Shown here one piece after another: positions 44,632-53,424 of a stretch of 64,000 nt of DNA. Made by a program: the position numbers and the translations under genes. Source of the DNA: Lutibacter profundi (lineage in GTDB: Bacteria; Bacteroidota; Bacteroidia; Flavobacteriales; Flavobacteriaceae). The first letter of the stretch is position 1. The number at the start of each line of letters is the position of its first letter. The DNA lies in NCBI RefSeq assembly GCF_001543325.1, contig NZ_CP013355.1, positions 888,501 through 952,500 of the forward strand, in the 5' to 3' direction. The notes under the pieces were generated by a model. The model had not been told where the DNA came from. It searched no databases and saw only the letters and a list, made by a program, of their open reading frames with translations.

Positions 44632-46356
44632 ATGAAAAGAACATCTCTTCTTCGTTTGTTGTGGAATCAACAAAATACTCAGGGATTTATTTCAAAAAAA
44701 GCAATTATTGAAATAGCAAATTTATTAAACATTTCAACTATTGAAGTTGAAGGGGTTATTTCCTTTTATCATTTCTTTCACCAAAAACCAACAGGAAAAT
44801 ATATTATTTATTTAAATAATAGTATTACCTCTGAATTTAAAGGTTTTGAAATTATTAAAACAACTTTTGAAAAAGAAACAAGATGTGTGTTTAACAAATA
44901 TAACAATAATCCGTTGTTTTCATTATTTGAAACTTCTTGCATAGGGTTAAGTGATCAAGAACCAGCTGCTCTAATTAATTTTTATCCATTTACAGATTTA
45001 ACTCCAAAAAAAGTAATTTCTATAATTAAAAAATTAAAAAATAATATACCAATAGAAACCTTTGCTGACAATCCAATAAGTAAAATTCAATATGTTCCAG
45101 AAGAAGATAAAACTGTTTTTTTTAAGAAATATATTACAGGGAACTCCATAAAAAATCTAAAAAAAGAAACCAGTGAATCTATCTTAAATAAAATTTCAAA
45201 GGTTAATTTAAAAGGTCGTGGTGGTGCTTTTTTCCCAACGGCATTAAAATGGAAAGCATGTAAAAATAATACTTCCTCTAAAAAATATATTATTTGTAAT
45301 GCCGATGAAGGCGAACCTGGCACTTTTAAAGATAAAGCCTTACTTATAGATTTTCCCGGACTTGTTATAGAAGGAATGATTATTGCTGCCTTTGTTGTTG
45401 GTGCAAATGAAGGAATTATTTATTTAAGAGGAGAATACAAGTATTTACTTTCAAAAATAGAAAAAACAATAGATGAATTTTATAAAAATAATTTCTTAGG
45501 AAAAAATATTCTTGGTATAACAAACCTTAACTTTGATTTGAAGGTTGAATTGGGTGCAGGCGCTTATGTATGTGGAGAAGAAACCGCTTTAATTGAATCT
45601 CTTGAAGGTAAACGTGGAGAACCTAGAATTCGAAAATATTTCCCTACAGATGTTGGATATCTTGGGAAACCTACTATTGTTAACAATGTTGAAACACTTG
45701 CAAACGCAGCAAGAATTGTAGAGTTAGGAACTAATTATTTTCAAAATATTGGAACTGATAAAAGTAAAGGAACTAAATTATTAAGTATTTCTGGAGATGT
45801 AGCAAAACCAGGGATTTATGAAGTTGAATGGGGAATAACTGTTAAAGAATTACTACGCCTATGCCAAGCTACTTCTCCAAATTACGTCCAAATTACAGGT
45901 CCTTCTGGAGAATGTATTAACGAATCTGAATTTGACAGAAAAATTTGTAATGAAGATTTAGTTTGTGGCGGAGCAATTATGGTTTTTAATAAATTCAGAA
46001 GTATAATACAAATTTTAGAAAATTTTACTAAATTTTTTAAATCAGAATCTTGTGGAATTTGTACTCCTTGTAGAGCAGGAAATCAAATTTTATTTGAAAA
46101 AATTCAAAAACTAAAAAAAGGTTTATGTACGGCAACAGATTTACAAGAAATAAAAGATTGGGGAAATATTATGAAATTAACCAGTCGTTGTGGCTTAGGA
46201 AAAACATCTTCCAATACTTTTTCAACAGCAATTGAAAAGTTTAATGATTACTTTAAACTCAAAATTTTAAATGAAGATGAAAGTCAAAATGTTGAATTTG
46301 ACATGGAAAATGCTATTCAGGAATTTGATAGTGTAATTAAAAACAATCATCATTAA
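44632..46356 (+). CDS. hoxF: NAD-reducing [NiFe]-hydrogenase diaphorase subunit HoxF (NuoE-like + NuoF domains)
   Basis: 574 residues. Residues 1-160 form a NuoE/HoxE-like domain (ISFYHFFHQKPTGKY near 53, CIGLSDQEPAAL near 103). Residues 170-570 are NuoF: GRGG at 195-198 and NADEGEPG at 223-230 for NADH/FMN binding, GAGAYVCGEETA near 308, and the N3 [4Fe-4S] ligands C474, C477, C480 and C520. The NuoE-like part keeps only C103 of the four expected cluster ligands; N62/N63, S67 and S107 stand at the others. It oxidises or reduces NAD(H) through FMN for the soluble cytoplasmic hydrogenase. First gene of hoxF-hoxUY-hoxH-hoxW. Confidence 0.9.
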   Translation: MKRTSLLRLLWNQQNTQGFISKKAIIEIANLLNISTIEVEGVISFYHFFHQKPTGKYIIYLNNSITSEFKGFEIIKTTFEKETRCVFNKYNNNPLFSLFETSCIGLSDQEPAALINFYPFTDLTPKKVISIIKKLKNNIPIETFADNPISKIQYVPEEDKTVFFKKYITGNSIKNLKKETSESILNKISKVNLKGRGGAFFPTALKWKACKNNTSSKKYIICNADEGEPGTFKDKALLIDFPGLVIEGMIIAAFVVGANEGIIYLRGEYKYLLSKIEKTIDEFYKNNFLGKNILGITNLNFDLKVELGAGAYVCGEETALIESLEGKRGEPRIRKYFPTDVGYLGKPTIVNNVETLANAARIVELGTNYFQNIGTDKSKGTKLLSISGDVAKPGIYEVEWGITVKELLRLCQATSPNYVQITGPSGECINESEFDRKICNEDLVCGGAIMVFNKFRSIIQILENFTKFFKSESCGICTPCRAGNQILFEKIQKLKKGLCTATDLQEIKDWGNIMKLTSRCGLGKTSSNTFSTAIEKFNDYFKLKILNEDESQNVEFDMENAIQEFDSVIKNNHH

Positions 46357-46373
46357 TTTAAAAAATAAAAATT

Positions 46374-47636
46374 ATGCAAACTGTAAATTTTAAAATTGAT
46401 GGTAGAAATTGTGCTGCTGAAAAAGGGAAAAATTTAATTGAAGCCGCTAAACAAAATGGTATTTTTATTCCAACGTTATGTCATTTTAAAAATATAGACC
46501 CTTTAGGAACTTGCAGAATCTGTTCTATAAAATTAAATGGACGAAGTATTGCAGGATGTACTATCCAAGTGGAAGAAGGCATGGATATTGAAGTGAATTC
46601 TGTAGAAATGCTCGATGCCCGAAAAGCAATATTAGAAATGATGTTTGTAGAAGGCAATCATTTTTGCCCTTCTTGTGAAAAAAGTGGCGATTGTGCCATG
46701 CAAAATTTAGGGTATGAAATGGGAATTAGATATACTCGTTTTCCTCACTTATTTGTTGATAGATTAGTAGATGCAAGACCTGAAAGAATTGTAGTTAATC
46801 AAAATCGTTGCATACGTTGTAAACGCTGTGTTGAAGAAGTAAAAACCAATGACGGTTATGCTGTTTTTAACTCCATCAATAGAGGAAATGAAACACTTAT
46901 TGGTATAGATTACAATCAAGAAGCAAAATTATCGGATAGGGAAGCTTTACGAGCCATGGATATATGTCCAACCGGATCTATTCTCGTTAGGGGGAAATCA
47001 TTTGTAAAACCTTTTGGACATCGAAAATACGATTATGGACAAATAGGTAAAACCATTCCTTTTGATAAAACTAAAATAAACCATACTAATGGAAATAAAA
47101 AGATAGTAGCAACAACTTCGCTAGCTGGTTGTTTTGGTTGCCATATGTCTATGCTTGATGTAGATTTAGGTATCCTTGATTTATTCGAAGTGATTGAATT
47201 TAACAAATCTCCAATTACAGATATTAAAAAATTTAGTAAACATTGTGATATTGGCTTAATTGAAGGTGGTTGCTGCAATACAGATAACATTGAAATATTA
47301 CGGGCATTTCGTGAAAACTGTGACATTTTAGTTTCAGTTGGTGAGTGTGCTATTTGGGGCGGTTTACCCGCTAACAGAAATACAATTCCTTTAGAAGAAT
47401 GCCTAAAAGAAGCGTATTTAAATTCTATGACTAGTGAAGATAACGAAACTTGTATTCCTAATCATGAAGATATTCCTAAAATTTTAAACAAAGTATATCC
47501 AAATCATGAAGTAGTAAAAATTGATTACCATATCCCTGGTTGTCCACCAAATGCAAACCATATTTGGAGTGTTGTAAAAAATATTCTATTTAATGAAGAA
47601 TTTTCGATAGCGTATCCAGAATTTAAATACGATTAA
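46374..47636 (+). CDS. hoxUY: HoxU-HoxY fusion: diaphorase Fe-S subunit joined to [NiFe]-hydrogenase small subunit
   Basis: 420 residues, a single uninterrupted frame. Residues 1-215 are HoxU (NuoG N-terminus): [2Fe-2S] ligands C36, C47, C50, C62; an N5-type cluster with H96, C98, C101, C107; and a [4Fe-4S] with C146, C149, C152 and C198. Residues 243-420 are HoxY: LAGCFGCHMSMLD with C253 and C256, GECAIWGG with C325 and IPGCPP with C390, the proximal [4Fe-4S] ligands. A linker of about 25 residues joins them. In known NAD-reducing hydrogenases hoxU and hoxY are adjacent separate genes. The fusion fixes the diaphorase and hydrogenase halves together. All cluster ligands seem intact. Confidence 0.92.
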   Translation: MQTVNFKIDGRNCAAEKGKNLIEAAKQNGIFIPTLCHFKNIDPLGTCRICSIKLNGRSIAGCTIQVEEGMDIEVNSVEMLDARKAILEMMFVEGNHFCPSCEKSGDCAMQNLGYEMGIRYTRFPHLFVDRLVDARPERIVVNQNRCIRCKRCVEEVKTNDGYAVFNSINRGNETLIGIDYNQEAKLSDREALRAMDICPTGSILVRGKSFVKPFGHRKYDYGQIGKTIPFDKTKINHTNGNKKIVATTSLAGCFGCHMSMLDVDLGILDLFEVIEFNKSPITDIKKFSKHCDIGLIEGGCCNTDNIEILRAFRENCDILVSVGECAIWGGLPANRNTIPLEECLKEAYLNSMTSEDNETCIPNHEDIPKILNKVYPNHEVVKIDYHIPGCPPNANHIWSVVKNILFNEEFSIAYPEFKYD

Positions 47637-47653
47637 CCCTAAAATCATCTAAA

Positions 47654-49099
47654 ATGAGAAAAATAATTATTGAACCTATTACCCGAGTTGAGGGACATGG
47701 AAAAGTAACCATTAAAATTGATGAAAATGGCAAAGTAGTTAATGCTTATTTACATATTGTTGAGTTTAGAGGGTTTGAAAAATTTATTCAAGGGCATCCG
47801 TATTGGGAAGCTCCAGTTTTAGTACAACGTTTATGTGGTATTTGCCCAGTAAGTCACCATTTAGCTGCTGCAAAAGCAATTGACCAATTAGTGGGTGTTG
47901 ATCCTGAAAACTTATCTCCAACTGCTACTAAATTAAGACGGTTATTACATTACGGACAAGTTTTTCAATCTCATGCCTTGCATTTCTTTTATTTAGCTTC
48001 ACCCGACTTACTATTTGGCATAAATGCTCCCGCTGAAAAAAGAAATATTGTTGCCGTAGCTGCAGAAAATAGGGAATTAGCAAAAAAAGGGATTTTAATG
48101 CGAAAATTCGGGCAAGAAATAATCAAAGCTATTGCCGGTAAAAAAATACATGGAATTATGGCAGTTCCTGGTGGTGTTCATAAAACATTTTCAAAAGAGG
48201 AAAGAGCTTATTTTTTAGATGGAATTCAAATTCCTAATATAGATACTATGATTGAGTGGTCTAAAGAAATTATTGATTTTATAAAATCATATCACCAACA
48301 AAATAGTGACTGGATTAATAATTTTGCTACCTACCCATCCAACCATTTAAGTTTAGTGAATAAAGAAAATGGCGCTATGGAGTTATATGATGGTAGATTA
48401 CGATCTATTGATTTTGCAGGTAATGAGTTATTAAATATTGAAGATATTGAATATAAATATCATTTTAAAGAAGCTGTTGAACCTTGGTCATATCTAAAAT
48501 TTCCATATATGTCTAAATACGGTAGAAAAGATGGGTGGAATCGTGTAGGGCCGTTGGCTAGACTAAATACTTGTACTTTTATACCAACTCCTTTAGCAGA
48601 AATTGAGAGGCAACTTTTCAAACAACAAAGTAACAATTTAGTAAATAATATGACTATGCATACACATTGGGCTCGTTTAATTGAAATGCTTCATTGTGCT
48701 GAATTGATGAAAGAATTATTATTAGATGATGAATTAATGTCTGATGATTTAGTTAGAGAAGGTATTCCTAGAACCAAAGGAATTGGGATTATTGAAGCGC
48801 CTAGAGGAACTCTAATACATGAATATCATACAGATAATAATGGAATTATTACCAAATGTAATTTAATAGTTTCTACTACACATAATAATGAAGCTATGAA
48901 TAAAGCAGTTAAACAAGTTGCTGAAGATGTTTTAACTGATGTTCCTGAAATTACCGAACCAATGTTAAATCAAATTGAAATTGCTATAAGAGCTTATGAC
49001 CCTTGTTTAAGCTGTGCAACACACGCCTTAGGTGAAATGCCTTTAATTGTTCAAATTGAAGATAAAGATGGAAATATTATTGACGAAAAAATTAGATAA
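47654..49099 (+). CDS. hoxH: [NiFe]-hydrogenase large subunit HoxH (group 3d-like)
   Basis: 481 residues with the nickel-binding L1 motif RLCGICPVSH at residues 59-68 (C61, C64, H68) and the L2 motif DPCLSCATH at 449-457 (C451, C454, H457). After H457 comes a 24-residue C-terminal extension (ALGEMPLIVQIE... ), the peptide normally removed by an endopeptidase once nickel is inserted. It holds the NiFe(CN)2CO site that splits or makes H2, passing electrons to the HoxY cluster and NAD. Soluble and cytoplasmic. The gene overlaps hoxW by 32 bp. No hyp genes for site assembly occur in the window. Confidence 0.95.
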   Translation: MRKIIIEPITRVEGHGKVTIKIDENGKVVNAYLHIVEFRGFEKFIQGHPYWEAPVLVQRLCGICPVSHHLAAAKAIDQLVGVDPENLSPTATKLRRLLHYGQVFQSHALHFFYLASPDLLFGINAPAEKRNIVAVAAENRELAKKGILMRKFGQEIIKAIAGKKIHGIMAVPGGVHKTFSKEERAYFLDGIQIPNIDTMIEWSKEIIDFIKSYHQQNSDWINNFATYPSNHLSLVNKENGAMELYDGRLRSIDFAGNELLNIEDIEYKYHFKEAVEPWSYLKFPYMSKYGRKDGWNRVGPLARLNTCTFIPTPLAEIERQLFKQQSNNLVNNMTMHTHWARLIEMLHCAELMKELLLDDELMSDDLVREGIPRTKGIGIIEAPRGTLIHEYHTDNNGIITKCNLIVSTTHNNEAMNKAVKQVAEDVLTDVPEITEPMLNQIEIAIRAYDPCLSCATHALGEMPLIVQIEDKDGNIIDEKIR

Positions 49100-49541
49100 T
49101 ATATTAATAATTGGTATCGGAAATAATACCAGACAAGACGATGGCCTTGGTTGGAGTTTTTTAGATGCTTTAGAAAAAGAGGGGTTTAATAGTCATAATT
49201 TGTTATATAAATATCAATTAATGGTGGAAGATGCTGAAATTATTTCAAATTATGAAACTGTAATTTTTGTAGATGCCTACAAAAAATCACTTAAAAATGG
49301 TTTTCTATTTGAAAAACTAAACCCAGCACTAAAATTTGAATTTTCAACACATTCCGTTCCTCCAAGTCAATTGTTGTGTTTATGCAAAGATATTTATGAA
49401 AAAACACCTAACGCTTTTGTTTTAAAAATTGAAGGGTTTAAATGGGAATATCAAATTAATTTAAGTGCTAAAGCAAAACAAAATTTAGAAAATGCATTAA
49501 CAAAAATTAAAGCCCTAAATTCCAAAGGCGGTGAGAACTAA
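49068..49541 (+). CDS. hoxW: Hydrogenase maturation endopeptidase HoxW
   Basis: 157 residues from the ATG at 49068 (MEILLTKKLDNILIIGIGN). A TTG at 49047 opens the frame seven codons earlier and is less likely. Family motifs: GIGNNTRQDDGLG near residue 16, with nickel-sensing Asp, VDAYK near 70, and THSVPPSQLL near 95. It cleaves the HoxH C-terminal extension after nickel loading. The start lies inside hoxH by 32 bp, so synthesis is coupled to its substrate. Its 3' end overlaps the convergent yjbQ gene by 27 bp. Confidence 0.88.
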   Translation: MEILLTKKLDNILIIGIGNNTRQDDGLGWSFLDALEKEGFNSHNLLYKYQLMVEDAEIISNYETVIFVDAYKKSLKNGFLFEKLNPALKFEFSTHSVPPSQLLCLCKDIYEKTPNAFVLKIEGFKWEYQINLSAKAKQNLENALTKIKALNSKGGEN

Positions 49542-49940
49542 TCTACGAGAACCTCCATAATTTCTATGTTCACATAAAAATATTCCTTGCCAAGTTCCTA
49601 AATTTAATTTTCCGTTGGTAATAGGTATTTGAATAGAGCTACTTAAAACTGATGCTTTAATATGTGCTGGCATATCATCAGTACCTTCTAGTGTATGAGT
49701 AAAATAATCGTTATTATCTGGAACTATCCTATTAAAATAATTTTCAAAATCTGTTCTAACAGAACTATCGGCATTTTCATTAATAGTTAAACTTGCTGAA
49801 GTATGCTTTATAAAAACTTGTAATTGACCAACTTCAATATTTCCAATCTCTTCAAATTGATTTAAAATAATACGTGTTATTAAGTGAAATCCTCTATTAA
49901 AAGGCTCTAATTGTATTTCTTTTTGATAAAATTTCATCAT
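49515..49940 (-). CDS. YjbQ family protein (UPF0047, secondary thiamine-phosphate synthase type)
   Basis: 141 residues with the family signature: IKHTSASLTINENAD near residue 44, GTDDMPAHIKASVL near 87 and GTWQGIFLCEHRN near 115, which gather His residues around a metal or phosphate site. Weak thiamine-phosphate synthase activity has been reported for some members; the main role is uncertain. Its ATG overlaps the stop of lhgO (TAATG), so it is the last gene of a minus-strand operon. Confidence 0.9.
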   Translation of the reverse strand: MMKFYQKEIQLEPFNRGFHLITRIILNQFEEIGNIEVGQLQVFIKHTSASLTINENADSSVRTDFENYFNRIVPDNNDYFTHTLEGTDDMPAHIKASVLSSSIQIPITNGKLNLGTWQGIFLCEHRNYGGSRRLVLTAFGI

Positions 49941-51148
49941 TATTTATTTAAAACTACACTTACAATTTCATCGGCAATTGCTAAACAGGAAGTCGCTGCT
50001 GGCGAAGGGGCATTTAACACGTGAATGTTTCCGTTATGTTTCATAATTTTAAAATCATCAACCATATTACCATCGTAATCAATTGCCTGTGCTCTCACTC
50101 CTGCTCTTGATGGCTGCACATCATTTGGCGTAATACTAGGCATCATATGTTTTAGTGCATTTACAAATAAACGTTTTGAAAAGGCTCTTTTATATTCATC
50201 AATTCCTTTGCGCCAATTCTTAAAAAATAATTTCCAAGTACCACCAAAAGTTAAGGCATCAAAAGTATCTCTAAAGCTAAAACTTGTTCTTTTATAACCC
50301 TCTCGTTTAAAGGTAAATACCGCATTTGGACCACATTCAACTCCACCATTAATCATTCGTGTAAAATGAACTCCTAAAAAAGGATATTTTGGATCAGGAA
50401 CTGGATATACTAAATTATTTATTTTATGTGAAGCTTCATCGGTTAGTTCGTAATAATCACCTCTAAAACCTACAATATGCATATCTAATTTTAAATCATC
50501 TTTTTCTGCATTTCTATCAGATTGTAACCCTGTGCAGAAAATTACTTTTTCAGCAGTTAAATTACCTAATGAAGTATGAACAATTGTTTCATTCTCTTTT
50601 GAAGAAATATTTTCTACTTTACAATTGATTAGTAATTTACTTTTTGAATTTAAATTCTCAACTAATTCTACAAGTTTATTTGAAACTGCTACATAATCAA
50701 TAATACCTGCTGTTGGTACCCAAATAGCTTTAACAGCTTCAACAAAAGGTTCTTTTTCTTTTATTTCTTCAGAATTTAAAAATCGTATTCCTTCGGTTTC
50801 ATTTTCTATTCCTTTAGCATAAATATCTTCTAAAACCGAAATATCTTCTTGTTTTGTAGCTACAATTACTTTTCCACAAATATCGTGTTTAATCTCATTT
50901 TTTTTAGCAAACTCAATGAGTTGATTTCTTCCGTTTTTACAATTAATTGCTTTGTAAGAGCCAGGTGTATAATATATTCCAGAGTGCATAACTCCAGAAT
51001 TTCTTCCTGTTTGATGCATCCCTACTTTAGCTTCTTTTTCTAAAATTACTATTGATTTTTTAGGAAATTTCAATTGTAATTTATAGGCTGTAGCCAATCC
51101 AACAATTCCTGCTCCAACAACAATAAAATCGTACTTTTTATTTAACAT
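49940..51148 (-). CDS. lhgO: L-2-hydroxyglutarate oxidase (FAD-dependent)
   Basis: 402 residues. The FAD-binding dinucleotide motif VVGAGIVGLATAYKL is near residue 10. Family features are TGRNSGVMHSGIYY near 47, the GLQSDRNAE region near 207 and a C-terminal APSPAATSCLAIAD motif near 383. It oxidises L-2-hydroxyglutarate to 2-oxoglutarate, clearing a by-product of central metabolism; electrons go to the quinone pool or oxygen. It overlaps the end of the upstream transporter gene by 11 bp. Confidence 0.92.
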   Translation of the reverse strand: MLNKKYDFIVVGAGIVGLATAYKLQLKFPKKSIVILEKEAKVGMHQTGRNSGVMHSGIYYTPGSYKAINCKNGRNQLIEFAKKNEIKHDICGKVIVATKQEDISVLEDIYAKGIENETEGIRFLNSEEIKEKEPFVEAVKAIWVPTAGIIDYVAVSNKLVELVENLNSKSKLLINCKVENISSKENETIVHTSLGNLTAEKVIFCTGLQSDRNAEKDDLKLDMHIVGFRGDYYELTDEASHKINNLVYPVPDPKYPFLGVHFTRMINGGVECGPNAVFTFKREGYKRTSFSFRDTFDALTFGGTWKLFFKNWRKGIDEYKRAFSKRLFVNALKHMMPSITPNDVQPSRAGVRAQAIDYDGNMVDDFKIMKHNGNIHVLNAPSPAATSCLAIADEIVSVVLNK

Positions 51149-52442
51149 ATTTTGAGCCTTTCATAAAGCTTAAAGTTACAAAACCCGCAATAAAAAAGAC
51201 TGCTAAAATTAAAATAAATAATCGTAATGAATTTGTGTATGATGTAACTATCCCTGCCAATGCCATACCAAAAACAATGGCTAATTTTTCAGTAACATCA
51301 TAAAAACTAAAATACGTTGCGTGATCTTGAGTTGTATCTGGAATTAATTTGGAATACGTTGATCTCGACAGCGTTTGAATAGCCCCTAAAACAAGTCCTA
51401 TAAACCCTCCTAAAGCATAAAATTTCAAATACACATCCGGATCTTCTCTATGGAGTGTATAAGCCCCCACACAGGCAACACTCCATATTAATATCGTTAT
51501 TTTTAAAGCTTTAATATTCCCAATTTTTTCTGACAACCTTGAAAAGGCAAACGCTCCTACTATTCCAACTAATTGTATTAATAAAATTGTAATAATTAAA
51601 TTACTGGTTTCTAATCCTAAATCTTTCGTTCCAAAGATAGAAGCCAACAAAATAACAGTCTGAACCCCAATACTATACAAGAAAAAAGAAATTAATAATA
51701 TTTTTAGCTGGCTTTGTTTTTTTATCTCTTGGAGCACTATTTTTAGCTCCCTATATCCTTTAAAAATATAATCTTTTTCAGGCTTTCTTTTAAAAGGATT
51801 ATTAGGTAAACGACTAAAAGTAACTTGTGCAAAACCTAACCACCAAATACCAACGGTAAGAAATGAAACTCGCGCAGGAAATGTTGAATCTGTAATACCA
51901 TATATTTCTGGTTTCATAACCATCGATAAATTAAATGCCAATAACAAAACTGAGCCTATATACCCAAGCATAAACCCTTTTGCGCTTACACGGTCATGGT
52001 CTTTTGGTTCAGCAACTTCAGGTAAATATGCATTGTAAAAAACAATACTTCCCCAAAAACCAATACTCGCTAAAATGGTGAATACAATACCAATCCAAAC
52101 ATTTTCTTTTCCTGTAAAAAAGTAAAGTGACATAACTGAAAAGGAGCCCAAAAAACAGAAAAATTGCATAAATCTTTTTTTATTCCCTGTATAATCAGCA
52201 ATTGCTGATAAAATAGGAGATAAAAATGCTACTATCAAAAACGAAATTCCTAATGCATAAGAATACGCCGTTGTATTATGCCAATCTGTTCCTAAAAACT
52301 GAATAATTCCACCATCTGATTCTGTAACTGATTCATAATAAATGGGAAAAACAGCTGTGCCAATTACCAATGAATATACTGAGTTTGCCCAATCATAAAA
52401 TGCCCAACCATTGATTAATTTTTTGTCGCCTTTTTTTAACAT
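51138..52442 (-). CDS. MFS transporter, Atg22-like
   Basis: 434 residues from the ATG at 52442; a TTG at 52451 opens the frame three codons earlier. About twelve membrane helices. The N-terminal GWAFYDWANSVYSLVIGTAVFP motif is characteristic of the Atg22-like branch (vacuole effluxer family), whose bacterial members are of unknown substrate, possibly amino acids or peptides. First gene of the transporter-lhgO-yjbQ minus-strand operon, preceded by the terminator of the M48 gene. Confidence 0.88.
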   Translation of the reverse strand: MLKKGDKKLINGWAFYDWANSVYSLVIGTAVFPIYYESVTESDGGIIQFLGTDWHNTTAYSYALGISFLIVAFLSPILSAIADYTGNKKRFMQFFCFLGSFSVMSLYFFTGKENVWIGIVFTILASIGFWGSIVFYNAYLPEVAEPKDHDRVSAKGFMLGYIGSVLLLAFNLSMVMKPEIYGITDSTFPARVSFLTVGIWWLGFAQVTFSRLPNNPFKRKPEKDYIFKGYRELKIVLQEIKKQSQLKILLISFFLYSIGVQTVILLASIFGTKDLGLETSNLIITILLIQLVGIVGAFAFSRLSEKIGNIKALKITILIWSVACVGAYTLHREDPDVYLKFYALGGFIGLVLGAIQTLSRSTYSKLIPDTTQDHATYFSFYDVTEKLAIVFGMALAGIVTSYTNSLRLFILILAVFFIAGFVTLSFMKGSKYVK

Positions 52443-52448
52443 ATCTAT

Positions 52449-52483
52449 CAAATAAAAACCGTTCTCAAATTTGAGAACGGTTT
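52449..52483 (-). terminator. Intrinsic terminator of the M48 protease gene
   Basis: A perfect palindrome with 14-bp arms (52456-52483; arm AAACCGTTCTCAAA) is followed on the minus strand by TTTTTATTT. A stem this strong plus a T run, 46 bp beyond the protease stop and just before the transporter start, is a good rho-independent terminator. It may also limit read-through into the transporter gene. Confidence 0.85.
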
Positions 52484-52528
52484 ACAATATACTATAATTT
52501 TTTTATGATAAAAAAATTGATTTCAGAC

Positions 52529-53338
52529 TTATGGTTGTTGCGTATTATATTTTTTTGCTAAAGCAATAGCAGTTGGCAAGTAAGCTTTTAAGTTTTTAAT
52601 CCGAGTTTGATCTGATGGATGCGTACTTAAAAATTCTGGAGGTTTACTTCCTTTAGATTGTTGGCTCATTCTAATCCATAAATTAATAGCCTCATTTGGA
52701 TTATATCCAGCCATAGCCATAAATACCATACCTAGTTTATCAGCTTCTGTTTCATGAGTTCTACTATAAGCCAACATTCCTACAGTAGAACCTACTCCGT
52801 AAATAGTATTCCACAATGCTCGCGTTTTTGGATCTTTCTTATTGCTTGCCAAAGCAACGGCTATTCCTCCTAATTGCTGTCCATAAGCACTTGTCATTCT
52901 CTCTTGTCCATGTTTAGCAAACGCATGAGCAACTTCATGTCCCATAACAGCTGCAATTCCATCAGTATTTTTACAAACAGGTAAAATTCCTGTATAAAAA
53001 ACTACTTTTCCTCCAGGCATACACCAAGCATTTATTGTTTTATCTTCAATTAAGTTAAATTCCCAGCGATAACTATTTGCTTCTTTAACCATGCCGTTTG
53101 CTCTCATAAACTTATCTACCGCTTTTGAAATATTCATTCCAACATGTTGTAATTCATTGGTCTTTTTTACATTTGTTGAAATTTTATTTTCTTTCAAAAA
53201 CCCTTCATATTGAGCAAAACTTGCGGGTAAAATTTGAGCATCACTTACAATATTAATTCTTTTTCGCCCTGTAATTGGTACGGTGCTACAACTTACCATA
53301 AATAGTAAAACTACAGTTAGAGCTATTATTTTTTTCAT
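52529..53338 (-). CDS. M48 family metalloprotease, lipoprotein
   Basis: 269 residues. A lipoprotein signal ends at the Cys in LLFMVSCSTVPITGRKR (residue 17). The zinc motif HEVAHAFAKHG is near residue 133 and a downstream glutamate (HETEADKLG) near 194 completes the site. The order resembles the LoiP/YggG-like periplasmic M48 proteases that degrade misfolded outer-membrane proteins. Monocistronic, with its own promoter and terminator. Confidence 0.92.
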   Translation of the reverse strand: MKKIIALTVVLLFMVSCSTVPITGRKRINIVSDAQILPASFAQYEGFLKENKISTNVKKTNELQHVGMNISKAVDKFMRANGMVKEANSYRWEFNLIEDKTINAWCMPGGKVVFYTGILPVCKNTDGIAAVMGHEVAHAFAKHGQERMTSAYGQQLGGIAVALASNKKDPKTRALWNTIYGVGSTVGMLAYSRTHETEADKLGMVFMAMAGYNPNEAINLWIRMSQQSKGSKPPEFLSTHPSDQTRIKNLKAYLPTAIALAKKYNTQQP

Positions 53339-53394
53339 TATATTTTTTTTATTTCTTGTGCTTTTTATAAAATTACAAATTATATCTTTATACG

Positions 53395-53424
53395 CAAATA
53401 TAAATGATTATATGTATAATTCAA
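53395..53424 (-). promoter_or_regulatory. Promoter of the M48 protease gene
   Basis: On the minus strand TTG (complement of 53422-53424), a 19-bp spacer and TATATTTG (complement of 53395-53402) form a full Bacteroidota promoter, giving a leader of about 50 nt. It overlaps the first codons of the divergent hydrolase gene. Confidence 0.65.

Noticed and set aside
53283..53411. N-terminal 43-residue extension of the alpha/beta hydrolase
   Set aside because: It would lie inside the divergent M48 gene and its promoter; ATG 53412 gives a normal hydrolase start.
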